From the NCBI RefSeq assembly GCF_000702825.1, contig NZ_JNKF01000011.1, positions 62,001 through 126,000 of the forward strand: a DNA stretch of 64,000 nucleotides, given 5' to 3'. Of the stretch, positions 16,793 to 25,756 are shown piece after piece. The number at the start of each line of letters is the position of its first letter. Position 1 is the first letter of the stretch. The DNA comes from Prevotella sp. P6B1 (lineage in GTDB: Bacteria > Bacteroidota > Bacteroidia > Bacteroidales > Bacteroidaceae). The translations under genes and the position numbers were made by a program. The notes beneath the pieces are model-generated. The model was not told where the DNA came from and made no database searches. It saw nothing but the letters and a program-made list of their open reading frames with translations.

Positions 16793-17367
16793 GTGAGATA
16801 GTAGAGCGACATCCATTCGAACCGTTTCTGCCTGCGAATGCCAAGTTGTTGATGCTTGGTACTTTCCCGCCTGCAGAGAAACGATGGTGTATGCGTTTCT
16901 ATTATCCCAATTTTATTAATGATATGTGGCGTATTTTTGGCATCTGTTTCTTTGATGACAAGCAGCATTTTGTGCTTGAACAGGAGAAGCGGTTCGACTT
17001 GGAACGTATCATTCCTTTCTTGAATGAGAAGGGAATAGCCATGTATGATACCGCCACCCGTATTCGCAGAACCAAGGATAATGCATCTGATAAGGATCTG
17101 GAGATTGTTGAACCAACCGATCTCGATGCTATGCTCAGAAGCTTACCTTGTTGCGAGGCTGTGATAACAGCAGGCCAATTGGCTACAGATTTGTTTTGTA
17201 ATCATTATGGAATCATGAGCCCCAAGGTGGGGGAGTATGCAGATTTTAAGCTCGATGGCAGAATGCTGCGTCTTTATCGCATGCCCAGCAGTTCGAGGGC
17301 CTATCCCATGAAAACAGAACGTAAAGCAGACTTTTATAATATTGTGTTTAAATACTTAGGATTATGA
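16789..17367 (+). CDS. Uracil-DNA glycosylase superfamily protein
   Basis: A 192-residue protein with LMLGTFPPAEKRWCMRFYYPN near residue 20-40 and the NDMWRIFG segment, features of the UDG-like family (compare the MUG/deoxyinosine glycosylase group). The C-terminal part PSSSRAYPMKTERK replaces the usual final HPS motif with PSSSRA, as seen in this subgroup. It probably removes damaged bases. ATGA overlap with the gene before and after suggests translational coupling. Confidence 0.75.
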   Translation: MSEIVERHPFEPFLPANAKLLMLGTFPPAEKRWCMRFYYPNFINDMWRIFGICFFDDKQHFVLEQEKRFDLERIIPFLNEKGIAMYDTATRIRRTKDNASDKDLEIVEPTDLDAMLRSLPCCEAVITAGQLATDLFCNHYGIMSPKVGEYADFKLDGRMLRLYRMPSSSRAYPMKTERKADFYNIVFKYLGL

Positions 17368-17978
17368 CAATCATTGGAATTGCAGGAGGTACAGGTTCTG
17401 GTAAGACTACCGTTGTTAAGAGAATATCCAAAGCTCTGCCTCCACATTGTGCAGCAGTTGTGCCCCTCGACTCGTATTACAACGACACTACAGGGTTGAC
17501 GCCCGAAGAGCGTAAGGCTATCAACTTCGACCATCCTGATGCTTTCGACTGGAAGCTCCTGACGGAACACATCAAGAAACTGAAGAATGGTGAAGCAATT
17601 GAACAGCCTACCTATTCATATATAGAGAGCAACCGTCTGAAGGAAACCATCCATGTAGAGCCTAAGCCTGTGATTATCATTGAGGGAATCATGGCTTTGC
17701 ATTACAAGAAACTCCGTGATATGATGGATTTGAAGATTTTTGTGGATACGGATAGCGATGTACGACTGATTCGTAACATCCGTCGCGATGTTGTAGAGCG
17801 TGGACGTACGGTAGATATGGTTCTGGACCGCTATGAAAAGGTACTGAAGCCCATGCACGAACAGTTTATCGAACCAACCAAGAAGTTCGCTGATCTGATA
17901 GTTCCCTGGGGAGGTGATAACCGTACGGGTATCCACATCCTCAAAACATATATCGAAGGAATCGTTACGGGAGTGTAG
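17364..17978 (+). CDS. udk: Uridine kinase
   Basis: A 204-residue kinase that phosphorylates uridine and cytidine in pyrimidine salvage. P-loop GGTGSGKTT at residues 7-15, then the PLDSYY, NFDHPDAFDW and YDVHTHTR-equivalent PTYSYIESNR segments, and the RNIRRDVVERGR lid. Length is typical. It overlaps the UDG-like gene by 4 bases and the convergent HdeD-like gene by 14 bases. Confidence 0.93.
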   Translation: MTIIGIAGGTGSGKTTVVKRISKALPPHCAAVVPLDSYYNDTTGLTPEERKAINFDHPDAFDWKLLTEHIKKLKNGEAIEQPTYSYIESNRLKETIHVEPKPVIIIEGIMALHYKKLRDMMDLKIFVDTDSDVRLIRNIRRDVVERGRTVDMVLDRYEKVLKPMHEQFIEPTKKFADLIVPWGGDNRTGIHILKTYIEGIVTGV

Positions 17979-18609
17979 TCACTTCCGTAACATCTTCTTT
18001 TACTTCCTCAGCTACAGGAATCTCCTGTGCTTTCTCTGCTTTTCGCTTGTTTGACTGGATTTTCAGCGAGTTGATGATTTCTGTTATACCATACAACAGT
18101 GAGCACCAACCAAGTATGAGCATAGCCATGCTGGCAGGGCTCATTGGCCTGAGTATGACATAAAGACCTGTAAGCAGGATTACAGATGGAAATATCCAAT
18201 AAGCAAAACTCATTTTCCCGAATCTGCGTGCTTTTACAAGTACCATATACTGGTTAATAGCGCCAAGTATCAGTATAGCTCCAATGATATACATGAGCGC
18301 TGTAATAAAGATGTGTGGGGTGATGGCTAACAACAATCCTAAGATAATACTACCTAATCCAACAAGTGGAAATGTTGGTTTTTCGCCCGTGATGACATTG
18401 CCTTCAGCATCGGAAATCTTATAGTCGGATACATGTTTGTTGGCGTTGAAATACACAACCATCGATATGACACCTGATAATAGGAACAGAATGCCAATAG
18501 CAACTGTGATCCATGTAACGGTGTTATCTGGGTACTTAATCAGCATGATACCAATGGCTATGGCGCAAATGGCACGGAAAATGGAACTTTGTAGTATCTT
18601 CATCTTCAT
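17965..18609 (-). CDS. HdeD-like DUF308 membrane protein
   Basis: A 214-residue protein with six hydrophobic segments arranged in pairs (two DUF308 repeats) and a charged C-terminal tail rich in Lys and Glu. HdeD is linked to acid resistance in E. coli; the function in Bacteroidota is not known. A TATATTTG box lies at 18630-18637 on the minus strand. It converges on udk and overlaps it by 14 bases. Confidence 0.8.
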   Translation of the reverse strand: MKMKILQSSIFRAICAIAIGIMLIKYPDNTVTWITVAIGILFLLSGVISMVVYFNANKHVSDYKISDAEGNVITGEKPTFPLVGLGSIILGLLLAITPHIFITALMYIIGAILILGAINQYMVLVKARRFGKMSFAYWIFPSVILLTGLYVILRPMSPASMAMLILGWCSLLYGITEIINSLKIQSNKRKAEKAQEIPVAEEVKEDVTEVTTLP

Positions 18610-18693
18610 AATTTCTTGGTTTTACGGTGCAAATATAGTAAAATAAGGTGGAATGAGCAAATAATTCTGTAATTTTGCAGCAAAATTTAAAAG

Positions 18694-19203
18694 ATGATGA
18701 CAACTTTATACTTGGTTAGACACGGCGAGACGATAGATAACGCTAATCAGATTATGCAGGGACAGACCCAAGGTGAACTGAACGAGAATGGTATTCGCCA
18801 GGCTCAGGAGTTCAGTCGTGATTGGCAGGATAAACCACTTGATGTTGTTCTGGCCAGCGACTTGAAACGCTCTATTGATACTGCACGTATCATTGCCGAA
18901 CCACATCAGTTGGAGGTACTGACGACACCCTTGCTTCGCGAACGCGACTGGGGTAGTTTTACTGGTCGTTATATTCCGGATTTAAAAGGTGAGACATGGC
19001 CTGATGATATTGAAACATTAGAGAACCTTCTTTCCAGGGCAGGCGAATTCATCGCTTATGTCAGAGAGACATTCCCGGGAAAGAAGGTATTGGCCGTAGG
19101 CCATGGCATCATCAACAAAGCTATACAATCATATTACTATCAAAAACCAATGAGCGAGATTCAAAGGATGCAGAACGCTGAAGTCCGCATCCTTGAGTTA
19201 TAG
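18694..19203 (+). CDS. Histidine phosphatase family protein
   Basis: A 169-residue protein of the phosphoglycerate mutase-like superfamily: the catalytic RHGE at residues 9-12, a second conserved Arg/Glu pair in LLRERDWGSFTG, and the late AVGHG motif with the second His. These enzymes dephosphorylate small molecules; the substrate is not readable. TAATTTTG at 18670-18677 gives a 17-base leader. Confidence 0.85.
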   Translation: MMTTLYLVRHGETIDNANQIMQGQTQGELNENGIRQAQEFSRDWQDKPLDVVLASDLKRSIDTARIIAEPHQLEVLTTPLLRERDWGSFTGRYIPDLKGETWPDDIETLENLLSRAGEFIAYVRETFPGKKVLAVGHGIINKAIQSYYYQKPMSEIQRMQNAEVRILEL

Positions 19204-19206
19204 TTC

Positions 19207-20079
19207 CTATCGACGACCTCCCATGCGGCTACCACCAGAGTGGCTTGAGCCTGAAGAAGAGTTGTTAGAGCTGCTATGCGAACTGCTGCTGCCTACGCTG
19301 CGAGTTCCGTGTGAACTGCTGTGTGATGAACCACCGCGATAGCCTCCAAACGAACTGTTGTTGCGATGTGAGTCGGAATGGCGGTATACATCGTCGTTTC
19401 GATGGGTGTCGTTGCGGCGATTGATGCCGTTGCTGCGATTTTCGTAGTGGCGGTTCTCTGGTCGGCTTTCGATACGATGGCTATTGGGACGACTCTCGAA
19501 ACGATGACTATCGTGACGACCAGTTACGCGGGTAGAACTGTGACGAAGATTGCGGAAGTCTCCACGAGTCCAACGATCGTGCATGCCAAAGTGCTCTCTG
19601 TGAGTAGGGCGGAAGTGCTCTCTACGTCCATAGTAGTAGCCATGTGTACCGTGGATGTGCCAAGCGTGTCCACCACGATAAGTTGCATAGAAGTGAGGAC
19701 GACCGAAGTAGAAGAAATCGCGATGTGGATAGCGACGATAGATGCCGAAGTGCCAGTATCCAGCCTCCCAATAAAGTGGACGGTAGAAGTAGGATGCTGC
19801 AATATAGGCATTCCACTGCCAGTCGAACAGGATGTAGCTCAAATCGAGATTTCTGCGCTCCCAATAAGTGCCGAATACATCATCGCGTCCAGCTACTCCC
19901 ATCAGATAGTCGAGGTTTATTTCATAGGCAGCCTCGTACTGTTCGTCAGTGAGATTCAGCTCGTACGCCATCTTATCGGTGAGAAACAGGGCTTCGTTGC
20001 GAGCCTGCTCATAGCTCATTGCACTTGCTGTCATAGTTGAGGTCAGCATCACCATCAGTGCGAATATCATCTTCTTCAT
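19207..20079 (-). CDS. Secreted Ser/His/Arg-rich low-complexity protein
   Basis: A 290-residue protein with a signal peptide ending near TASA. Residues 25-90 form a helical, folded-looking part (YEQARNEALFLTDKMAYELNL; ILFDWQWNAYIAASYFYRP). Residues 100-290 are low complexity, dominated by His, Arg, Ser, Gly and Tyr with ESR/SHR motifs, and end with GGSRMGGRR. The His-rich part could bind metals, but I do not assign a function. Its stop is 3 bases from the convergent phosphatase stop. Confidence 0.6.
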   Translation of the reverse strand: MKKMIFALMVMLTSTMTASAMSYEQARNEALFLTDKMAYELNLTDEQYEAAYEINLDYLMGVAGRDDVFGTYWERRNLDLSYILFDWQWNAYIAASYFYRPLYWEAGYWHFGIYRRYPHRDFFYFGRPHFYATYRGGHAWHIHGTHGYYYGRREHFRPTHREHFGMHDRWTRGDFRNLRHSSTRVTGRHDSHRFESRPNSHRIESRPENRHYENRSNGINRRNDTHRNDDVYRHSDSHRNNSSFGGYRGGSSHSSSHGTRSVGSSSSHSSSNNSSSGSSHSGGSRMGGRR

Positions 20080-20223
20080 AATCGTATCATTTTAATTGGT
20101 TCGACATTCAAATTATTGTTTCACGTTGCAAAGAAACAACATTTCTATCTCATATACAAAGGATTTTCCCTAAATGGGCAGAGGAAAATCCCTATATGTC
20201 TTTTAATTATGAATATTTTTGTG

Positions 20224-20231
20224 TAATTTTG
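20224..20231 (+). promoter_or_regulatory. Promoter -7 box of the Wzi-like gene
   Basis: TAATTTTG 9 bases before the ATG at 20240, which would give an almost leaderless transcript. Confidence 0.5.
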
Positions 20232-20239
20232 CCCCCAAT

Positions 20240-21766
20240 ATGAAGAAATTTGTATCTATATTATTAATAATGTGTAGCTCTCTGGTTATGAGCGCTCAAC
20301 AACGTTCGCTTACCGATAGCATTCATTATCGGGCGGAGATGCAGGCTACGCTATCTGATGGTGACCATACCCCTTTGTGGCTGAATGCTAATAAGTATGG
20401 ACTCAGTTCACTCAAAACAGCCAATGGCTATCTGCGTGAATCTATAGAGCGCCCGCTTTCTGCTGATGATAATCGGAAGTGGGGGATAGGTTATGGTGCT
20501 GATATCGCGGTGGCTGCTGGTTTTACAAGTACAGTGATTTTACAGCAGGCATATGTAGAAGGCCGATGGCTGAAGGGGACGCTGACTGTCGGAGCCAAGG
20601 AATATCCCATGGAACTGAAGAACCAGGAGTTGAGTACAGGCTCACAGACGCTTGGTATCAATGCCCGCCCAGTGCCTCAGGTACGTTTGGCGTTGCCTGA
20701 ATACTGGACAATCCCTGGTACAAATAACTGGTTAGCGCTGAAAGGCCACATCGCTTACGGCAAGACCACCGATGATAATTGGCAAAAGGATTTTGTTGGC
20801 CCCAATCTGCGCTATACAGAAAACACCCTCTATCACAGCAAAGCCGGCTATCTGAAGATAGGTCCAAAGAGGATCACGCTGGAATTAGGCGCCGAGATGG
20901 CTTGTCAATTTGGTGGCAAGAGCTATTACTATTCTGGTGAAGATTTACAGGTATATAAGAATTCATCAGGTTTCAAAGCTTTGTGGCAAGCATTGATTCC
21001 TGGTGGCAGCGATGCTACTGATGGTGATTATCAGAATGCGTCAGGTAATCACTTAGGAAGTTGGGTGGCTCGATTAAATTTTGATTATCCTAAATGGAAT
21101 TTAGGTCTCTATGCCGATCACTTCTTTGAAGATGCATCTGGTATGTTCTTATTAGGATATAATGGTTATGGTTCTGGTGAGCAATGGAATTCCAAAGAAA
21201 GTAGTCGTTACTTTTTATACGATATGAAGGATTGCTTGTTAGGTGCGGAATTGAAATTGAAGAATGTTGATTGGCTTAGTAATCTGGTAATAGAGTATAT
21301 GTATACGAAATACCAAAGCGGTCCTGTTTACCATGATCATACCCAAACTATCAGTGACCATCTGTGTGGTCGTGATAATTATTATAACCACAATCTATAT
21401 ACAGGTTGGCAGCATTGGGGGATGGTAATGGGTAACCCTCTATACATGTCGCCACTTTATAATCATGATGGACGGATTGAAATCATGAATAACCGTTTTG
21501 TTGCCTGGCATATAGGTTTGAGTGGTTCGCCAGTTCGTCAGCTTCATTATCGTGTGTTGGCTACTTGGCAGAAGGGGTATGGTACATATTATCACCTTTT
21601 TGATAATCCGCGTGAAACAGTCAGTTTGTTAGCTGAGGTTGACTATTGTTTGCCTAAGGGTTGGCGCATTAAGGCTGCATTTGGTACAGATTCAGGTAAG
21701 TTGTATGGCAATAACTATGGCGCGCAGTTCACAATTGCTAAAACAGGACTATTAAAATTGAAGTAA
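20240..21766 (+). CDS. Wzi-like capsule assembly outer-membrane protein
   Basis: A 508-residue protein with a signal peptide (MKKFVSILL to VMSAQ) and the beta-strand-rich layout of the Wzi family: LWLNANKYGLSS near the start, IGYGADIAVAAGF, QQAYVEGRW, and a long run of aromatic-ended strands. Wzi proteins hold capsular polysaccharide at the cell surface. It converges with the exopolysaccharide cluster 22218-32725, which makes this role likely. The lipocalin-like gene follows 2 bases later. Confidence 0.8.
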   Translation: MKKFVSILLIMCSSLVMSAQQRSLTDSIHYRAEMQATLSDGDHTPLWLNANKYGLSSLKTANGYLRESIERPLSADDNRKWGIGYGADIAVAAGFTSTVILQQAYVEGRWLKGTLTVGAKEYPMELKNQELSTGSQTLGINARPVPQVRLALPEYWTIPGTNNWLALKGHIAYGKTTDDNWQKDFVGPNLRYTENTLYHSKAGYLKIGPKRITLELGAEMACQFGGKSYYYSGEDLQVYKNSSGFKALWQALIPGGSDATDGDYQNASGNHLGSWVARLNFDYPKWNLGLYADHFFEDASGMFLLGYNGYGSGEQWNSKESSRYFLYDMKDCLLGAELKLKNVDWLSNLVIEYMYTKYQSGPVYHDHTQTISDHLCGRDNYYNHNLYTGWQHWGMVMGNPLYMSPLYNHDGRIEIMNNRFVAWHIGLSGSPVRQLHYRVLATWQKGYGTYYHLFDNPRETVSLLAEVDYCLPKGWRIKAAFGTDSGKLYGNNYGAQFTIAKTGLLKLK

Positions 21767-21768
21767 TT

Positions 21769-22221
21769 ATGAAAAAACGTTCGTTATTATATATAATAGG
21801 TATATGTGTTCTGATGGTATCATGTAATCTTGATTCCTCGAGTAATGGTCATCTTGATGGTTTGTGGCAGTTGCGAACTATTGAGAATCTGAAGACAGGA
21901 GAGATAACTGATGGACGTCAGAATGAAGTACGTTGGTCTATTCAGGCCGATTTGTTGATGATGTTTGCCGAAACCCATACTCAGTTTACTGAAGTGATAT
22001 GCCGCTTTAAGCACGAAGGGCAGACGTTAGAGGTTTCTGATCCACATTACTCAGGTCGCTTTATCGAAGAGGTTGGCGATGATCCTGCTGTTGACGATCC
22101 TGCGGTATTGAATACTTTGGGATTATATAACTTAAACGAATCGTTTCAAATCATAACACTAAATAGTAGCGACATGATTCTACAATCTGAAACTGTTCGT
22201 TTGCAGTTCAAGAAATATTAG
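21769..22221 (+). CDS. Lipocalin-like lipoprotein
   Basis: A 150-residue protein with a lipoprotein signal (CVLMVSC, cysteine near residue 19) and a small beta-barrel-like body beginning DGLWQLRTIENL, typical of the lipocalin-like DUF lipoproteins of Bacteroidota. Function unknown. It is translationally coupled to the Wzi-like gene and its stop overlaps the convergent fused transferase gene by 4 bases. Confidence 0.65.
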   Translation: MKKRSLLYIIGICVLMVSCNLDSSSNGHLDGLWQLRTIENLKTGEITDGRQNEVRWSIQADLLMMFAETHTQFTEVICRFKHEGQTLEVSDPHYSGRFIEEVGDDPAVDDPAVLNTLGLYNLNESFQIITLNSSDMILQSETVRLQFKKY

Positions 22222-23867
22222 AATATCTTTCCAGATATGATTCTAACGAATGTTACCCAGAGAATTTTCATATCCATCAAGAGTGATTGGTGCTCCAGAT
22301 AGTATAAATCGTATTCCAGTCTTTTCAGCATTTTCTCGATGGTGTCTGTATATCCGTTGTTCAGGGTGGCATAGCTTGTAACGCCTGGCCTTATCTGGTA
22401 CATCTTTTCATATCTGGCATCCCGTTCCATAATTTGTTTGATGTAATAAGGTCGCTCAGGACGATAGCCCACAAACGACATGTCGCCTACAAACACATTC
22501 CACAGTTGTGGTAGTTCGTCTATATGATGTCTGCGTAGCTGTTTGCCAATTTTCGTCATTCTGTCTTCGTTCTCATGTTGATAAAGCATTTCGCCATCCT
22601 TTTCTGCATCAGTTCTCATCGTTCTGAATTTATAGATGTAAAATGGCTTCCCCGCTAATCCTATTCGTTCTTGTTTATAGATAGCTGGACCTCCCCCCAG
22701 CTTTATAGCCAGAAAGCATGTCAGCATCAATGGTGAGAACAGTATCAAGCATGCAAAAGCTGTTACGCAGTCAAAGGCACGCTTCAGATACATGCTGTTG
22801 ATATATTGGTTGATACACATGTTGATGATACAATAAATAACAGAGTCGATGAATAGAATCCATGTTTGTGTTAATGTACCATGTAGCATATAGTTTAGTA
22901 TAGCAAAGAATGCTGCGAGTAATAAGATTGACACAAGCGCTTGATGTTGTGACATGCCGGCTCGCATCAGTTTGTGGTGGATATGGTTCTTGTCGGCATC
23001 GAAGATAGGGTAGTGGTGGCGCAGTCTATAGAGTGTCACTCTTACCACATCGGCGCATGATACAAACAGTAGCGAAATGGGTATCATAATAGCTTCTGGA
23101 CGTGTCGGCCAGATGGCTGTATTGTCCATGGCGCATTTGATAGTCAGAAAACCTAATGAAAAACCTAATGTCAAACTGCCAGAGTCGCCCATGAATATTT
23201 TTGTGTTATTCTTGGCTTTTCCAAACAGATTGAAAAACATAAAGGCGATGAGTGCACCAATCATGCCGCAGATAATGATGCTGTATGTTTGCATAAACAC
23301 ATCGTAGTAAACAAAATAAGCCAGAAACCCAGTGAATGCAAACAGCGATAATCCAGAGGCCAGACCATCGATACCGTCAATGAGATTGATGGCATTGTCG
23401 ATATATACGATGAGAAGAACTGTCAAAGGCGCACCTATTATATAAGGTATCTCGTAGATGCCAAACAGGCCATATAGGTTGTTTACGTATAATCCAGAAA
23501 GTGGTAACAGGCACGCCACAGCGATTTGTGCAGCAAACTTTGAACTGGCCTTTAGTCCAGTCAGATCATCAACGATACCTACTGCATAGATGATGGCAAT
23601 ACCAATCAGAAAACTTGCATTCCAAATGTTAACAGGAATTGGGTCTTCACCATTTATATAAAAGAAGGTTATCAGTACAATGAACGACAGCATCATACTG
23701 GGAAAGAATGAAATCCCTCCAAGTCTGGGAATAGCTTTCTTGTGGATATTCCGTTCCGCTGGTATATCGTAGAGTTTCCTCTTTTTGCAGAATCTCAGAA
23801 TTGCAGGTGTGAATGCAAACCCACAAATGGTACTTAATATAAATGCGAAGAGTAAATATATAGTCAT
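22218..23867 (-). CDS. Fused WecA-like (PNPT) and PglC/WcaJ-like (PGT) sugar-phosphate transferase
   Basis: A 549-residue fusion. Residues 1-345 are a polytopic WecA/MraY-type transferase: PRLGGISFF, GIVDDLTG, DNAINLIDGIDGLASG, GDSGSLTLGF and the HIHHKLMRAG loop are all present. After two extra hydrophobic segments, residues about 362-549 are a monotopic sugar transferase: KRAFDC, KFRTM, DELPQLWNVF-GDMSFVGYRPE, RPGVTSY. Each half alone is a complete initiating enzyme that moves sugar phosphate onto undecaprenyl phosphate, so one polypeptide carrying both is unusual. It is the last gene of the polysaccharide cluster and overlaps the glycosyltransferase before it by 4 bases. Confidence 0.88.
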   Translation of the reverse strand: MTIYLLFAFILSTICGFAFTPAILRFCKKRKLYDIPAERNIHKKAIPRLGGISFFPSMMLSFIVLITFFYINGEDPIPVNIWNASFLIGIAIIYAVGIVDDLTGLKASSKFAAQIAVACLLPLSGLYVNNLYGLFGIYEIPYIIGAPLTVLLIVYIDNAINLIDGIDGLASGLSLFAFTGFLAYFVYYDVFMQTYSIIICGMIGALIAFMFFNLFGKAKNNTKIFMGDSGSLTLGFSLGFLTIKCAMDNTAIWPTRPEAIMIPISLLFVSCADVVRVTLYRLRHHYPIFDADKNHIHHKLMRAGMSQHQALVSILLLAAFFAILNYMLHGTLTQTWILFIDSVIYCIINMCINQYINSMYLKRAFDCVTAFACLILFSPLMLTCFLAIKLGGGPAIYKQERIGLAGKPFYIYKFRTMRTDAEKDGEMLYQHENEDRMTKIGKQLRRHHIDELPQLWNVFVGDMSFVGYRPERPYYIKQIMERDARYEKMYQIRPGVTSYATLNNGYTDTIEKMLKRLEYDLYYLEHQSLLMDMKILWVTFVRIISGKIF

Positions 23868-25000
23868 AAGTTATTATTGTCTATTAATTCGTTAAGTATT
23901 TTCCCAGCTTCGATATTAGCTTGTTCACTTGTAAACATGGATGCTACACGCTTCTTGCCAGCTGCTGCATATTGATAATACATATCGTGATTGCTCAGTA
24001 GCTTATCAATTGCTTCTGCATAGGCTTTGACATCGCCTAATTCCACTTCGATGCCTGTCTCATTTTTGACAGAAACCCAGTTTGCCCCCGATCCTTCAAT
24101 GCTGAATGTAACAGGTACGCATCCGCAATACATGGCTTCTGCTAATGCAATGCCAAATGCCTCTTGCTTAGTGCATGAAGTAAAGGCAAAGATGTCTGAT
24201 GCGTAATAATAGCATCGAAGATACTCATTAGGAATACGCCCAATAAACTTGATTCGATCAGAGTGACATGATGCTTTGAGCTTTTCTGTCTCAGATCCTC
24301 TTCCACCAATCAGTATGATACAATCAGATTTGATGTATTTCTCTGCTTCTATCAGGTAGTTAAGCCCTTTATAGGTAGCATGACGACCAACAAAGAATAC
24401 GATTTTCTTATTGTGATATCTGGTCTTAATCTCTTGTATGGTTATCTCATCGCCAAGTCTCCATTGAAAATCCTTTTTGATGATGCCATTTGCTACAACT
24501 TTTGTTTTGTTGCTATAGGGAAAAATCGGACTTGATTCATGTATATAGTTGTTGCTGGTAGCCAGTATCATGTCTGCTTTTCTTAGAATCTTCTTCTCGG
24601 AATTACTGATCAGGCGGTATAGCAATCCTTTGCCAAGAATATCCGAGTGCCAGTATAATACCAGTTTCGTATTTCGGGGAGTCAGCTTAGCTGTGATAGG
24701 ATAGAGAAACGGGTTGGGGCAGTGAAGCAGAATGATATCTGGTTGAACCTCGTAAATAATCTTTTTGAGATAATAGTAATAGCTGAATGCAATATCCTGG
24801 CTTGAAATCTTTATTGATGGGGCTATACGATATACTCTTACTCCATTGATGTCATCCATTCGTGTAATACCGTCTTGACTGAAGCATACAACTATATGCC
24901 TGAAGGATGTCAGTCCCTCTGCCATATATTTCGTTACAGTTTCAATGCCCCCTTCTACGGGGTGGTAGTATTTCGCTATTTGAAGTATAGTTTTCCTCAT
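23864..25000 (-). CDS. Glycosyltransferase family 4
   Basis: A 378-residue GT-B enzyme: HPVEGGIETVTKYMAEGL near the start, FFVGRHATYKGLNYLIEA at the nucleotide-sugar domain, and FAFTSCTKQEAFGIALAEAMYCGCVPV with the E-x7-E pattern of GT4. It would add a sugar to the undecaprenyl-linked repeat unit. No membrane segment. It overlaps the fused transferase by 4 bases and follows the GT2 pair after a 33-base gap. Confidence 0.9.
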   Translation of the reverse strand: MRKTILQIAKYYHPVEGGIETVTKYMAEGLTSFRHIVVCFSQDGITRMDDINGVRVYRIAPSIKISSQDIAFSYYYYLKKIIYEVQPDIILLHCPNPFLYPITAKLTPRNTKLVLYWHSDILGKGLLYRLISNSEKKILRKADMILATSNNYIHESSPIFPYSNKTKVVANGIIKKDFQWRLGDEITIQEIKTRYHNKKIVFFVGRHATYKGLNYLIEAEKYIKSDCIILIGGRGSETEKLKASCHSDRIKFIGRIPNEYLRCYYYASDIFAFTSCTKQEAFGIALAEAMYCGCVPVTFSIEGSGANWVSVKNETGIEVELGDVKAYAEAIDKLLSNHDMYYQYAAAGKKRVASMFTSEQANIEAGKILNELIDNNNL

Positions 25001-25033
25001 CGGCTATATGTTATACTTTAATAACGATATGCC

Positions 25034-25756
25034 TTACATATTATTGTGTGAGATAAGTGCTTTAACAATAAGTAATCGATATTTTAACTTAAATGCCAAT
25101 GAAGTCTTGTTTTCTTTTCCACTATACGTTACGGTTCCTGTATGTCGTCTGTAAATAACGAGTGGTTGCTTTATATAACCAACCCTGAAAAAACGTTCTG
25201 CTGTTAATCCAATCCAAAGGTCGTGTGCCACTCCATGTTTGGGGAAAGGAAGTGCTTTCTGATATACATCTTTTCTGAAGGCCATACAGCACCCCAGATA
25301 ATGAGATTTAATTATATTATTGAGTACGCCAGTCTTGAAGGGTCTGATGTCTGAATACATCTTGCCCGTTGTATTTAATGCCTCATCCCCTATGATGCAG
25401 TTCGAAATAACCAGATCGTATGATTTGAGTTGTTGAATTGTGGTTTCCACCTTGTTGGGCAGCCAGAAATCATCTTGGTCTGCTAAGAAAATAATATCTC
25501 CATTCGCATGCGATAATGCATTAACGAAGTTGTGAGTGCTTCTATCAATGTGGAACATGGCGTGAATATCCGCTTCATGGAAATATAGATGGATGCGTGC
25601 ATCTTTGAGTGATTTGATGATTTCTATTGTATTGTCTGTAGAATGGTCGTCTGATATAACAATCTCATCATTCATCGACAATTGGGGTAATATGGATTCC
25701 AATTGTTGACGAATAAATTTCTCACCATTATATGTCGCAATGCAAACAGAGATCAT
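25034..25756 (-). CDS. Glycosyltransferase family 2 (second of pair)
   Basis: A 240-residue GT-A enzyme starting MISVCIATYNGEKF. The longer frame to 25843 is rejected because ATG at 25756 overlaps the previous stop as ATGA. DDHSTDNT and DQDDFWL carry the acidic nucleotide-sugar ligands. It is closely related in layout to the gene just upstream (both start with xIATYNGEK(F/Y)IR(Q/E)Q), so the two may be a duplication. Confidence 0.88.
   Translation of the reverse strand: MISVCIATYNGEKFIRQQLESILPQLSMNDEIVISDDHSTDNTIEIIKSLKDARIHLYFHEADIHAMFHIDRSTHNFVNALSHANGDIIFLADQDDFWLPNKVETTIQQLKSYDLVISNCIIGDEALNTTGKMYSDIRPFKTGVLNNIIKSHYLGCCMAFRKDVYQKALPFPKHGVAHDLWIGLTAERFFRVGYIKQPLVIYRRHTGTVTYSGKENKTSLAFKLKYRLLIVKALISHNNM

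Noticed and set aside
19378..20040. 220-codon plus-strand frame opposite the His-rich secreted protein
   Set aside because: Low-complexity shadow; the minus frame has a signal peptide and matches a secreted layout.
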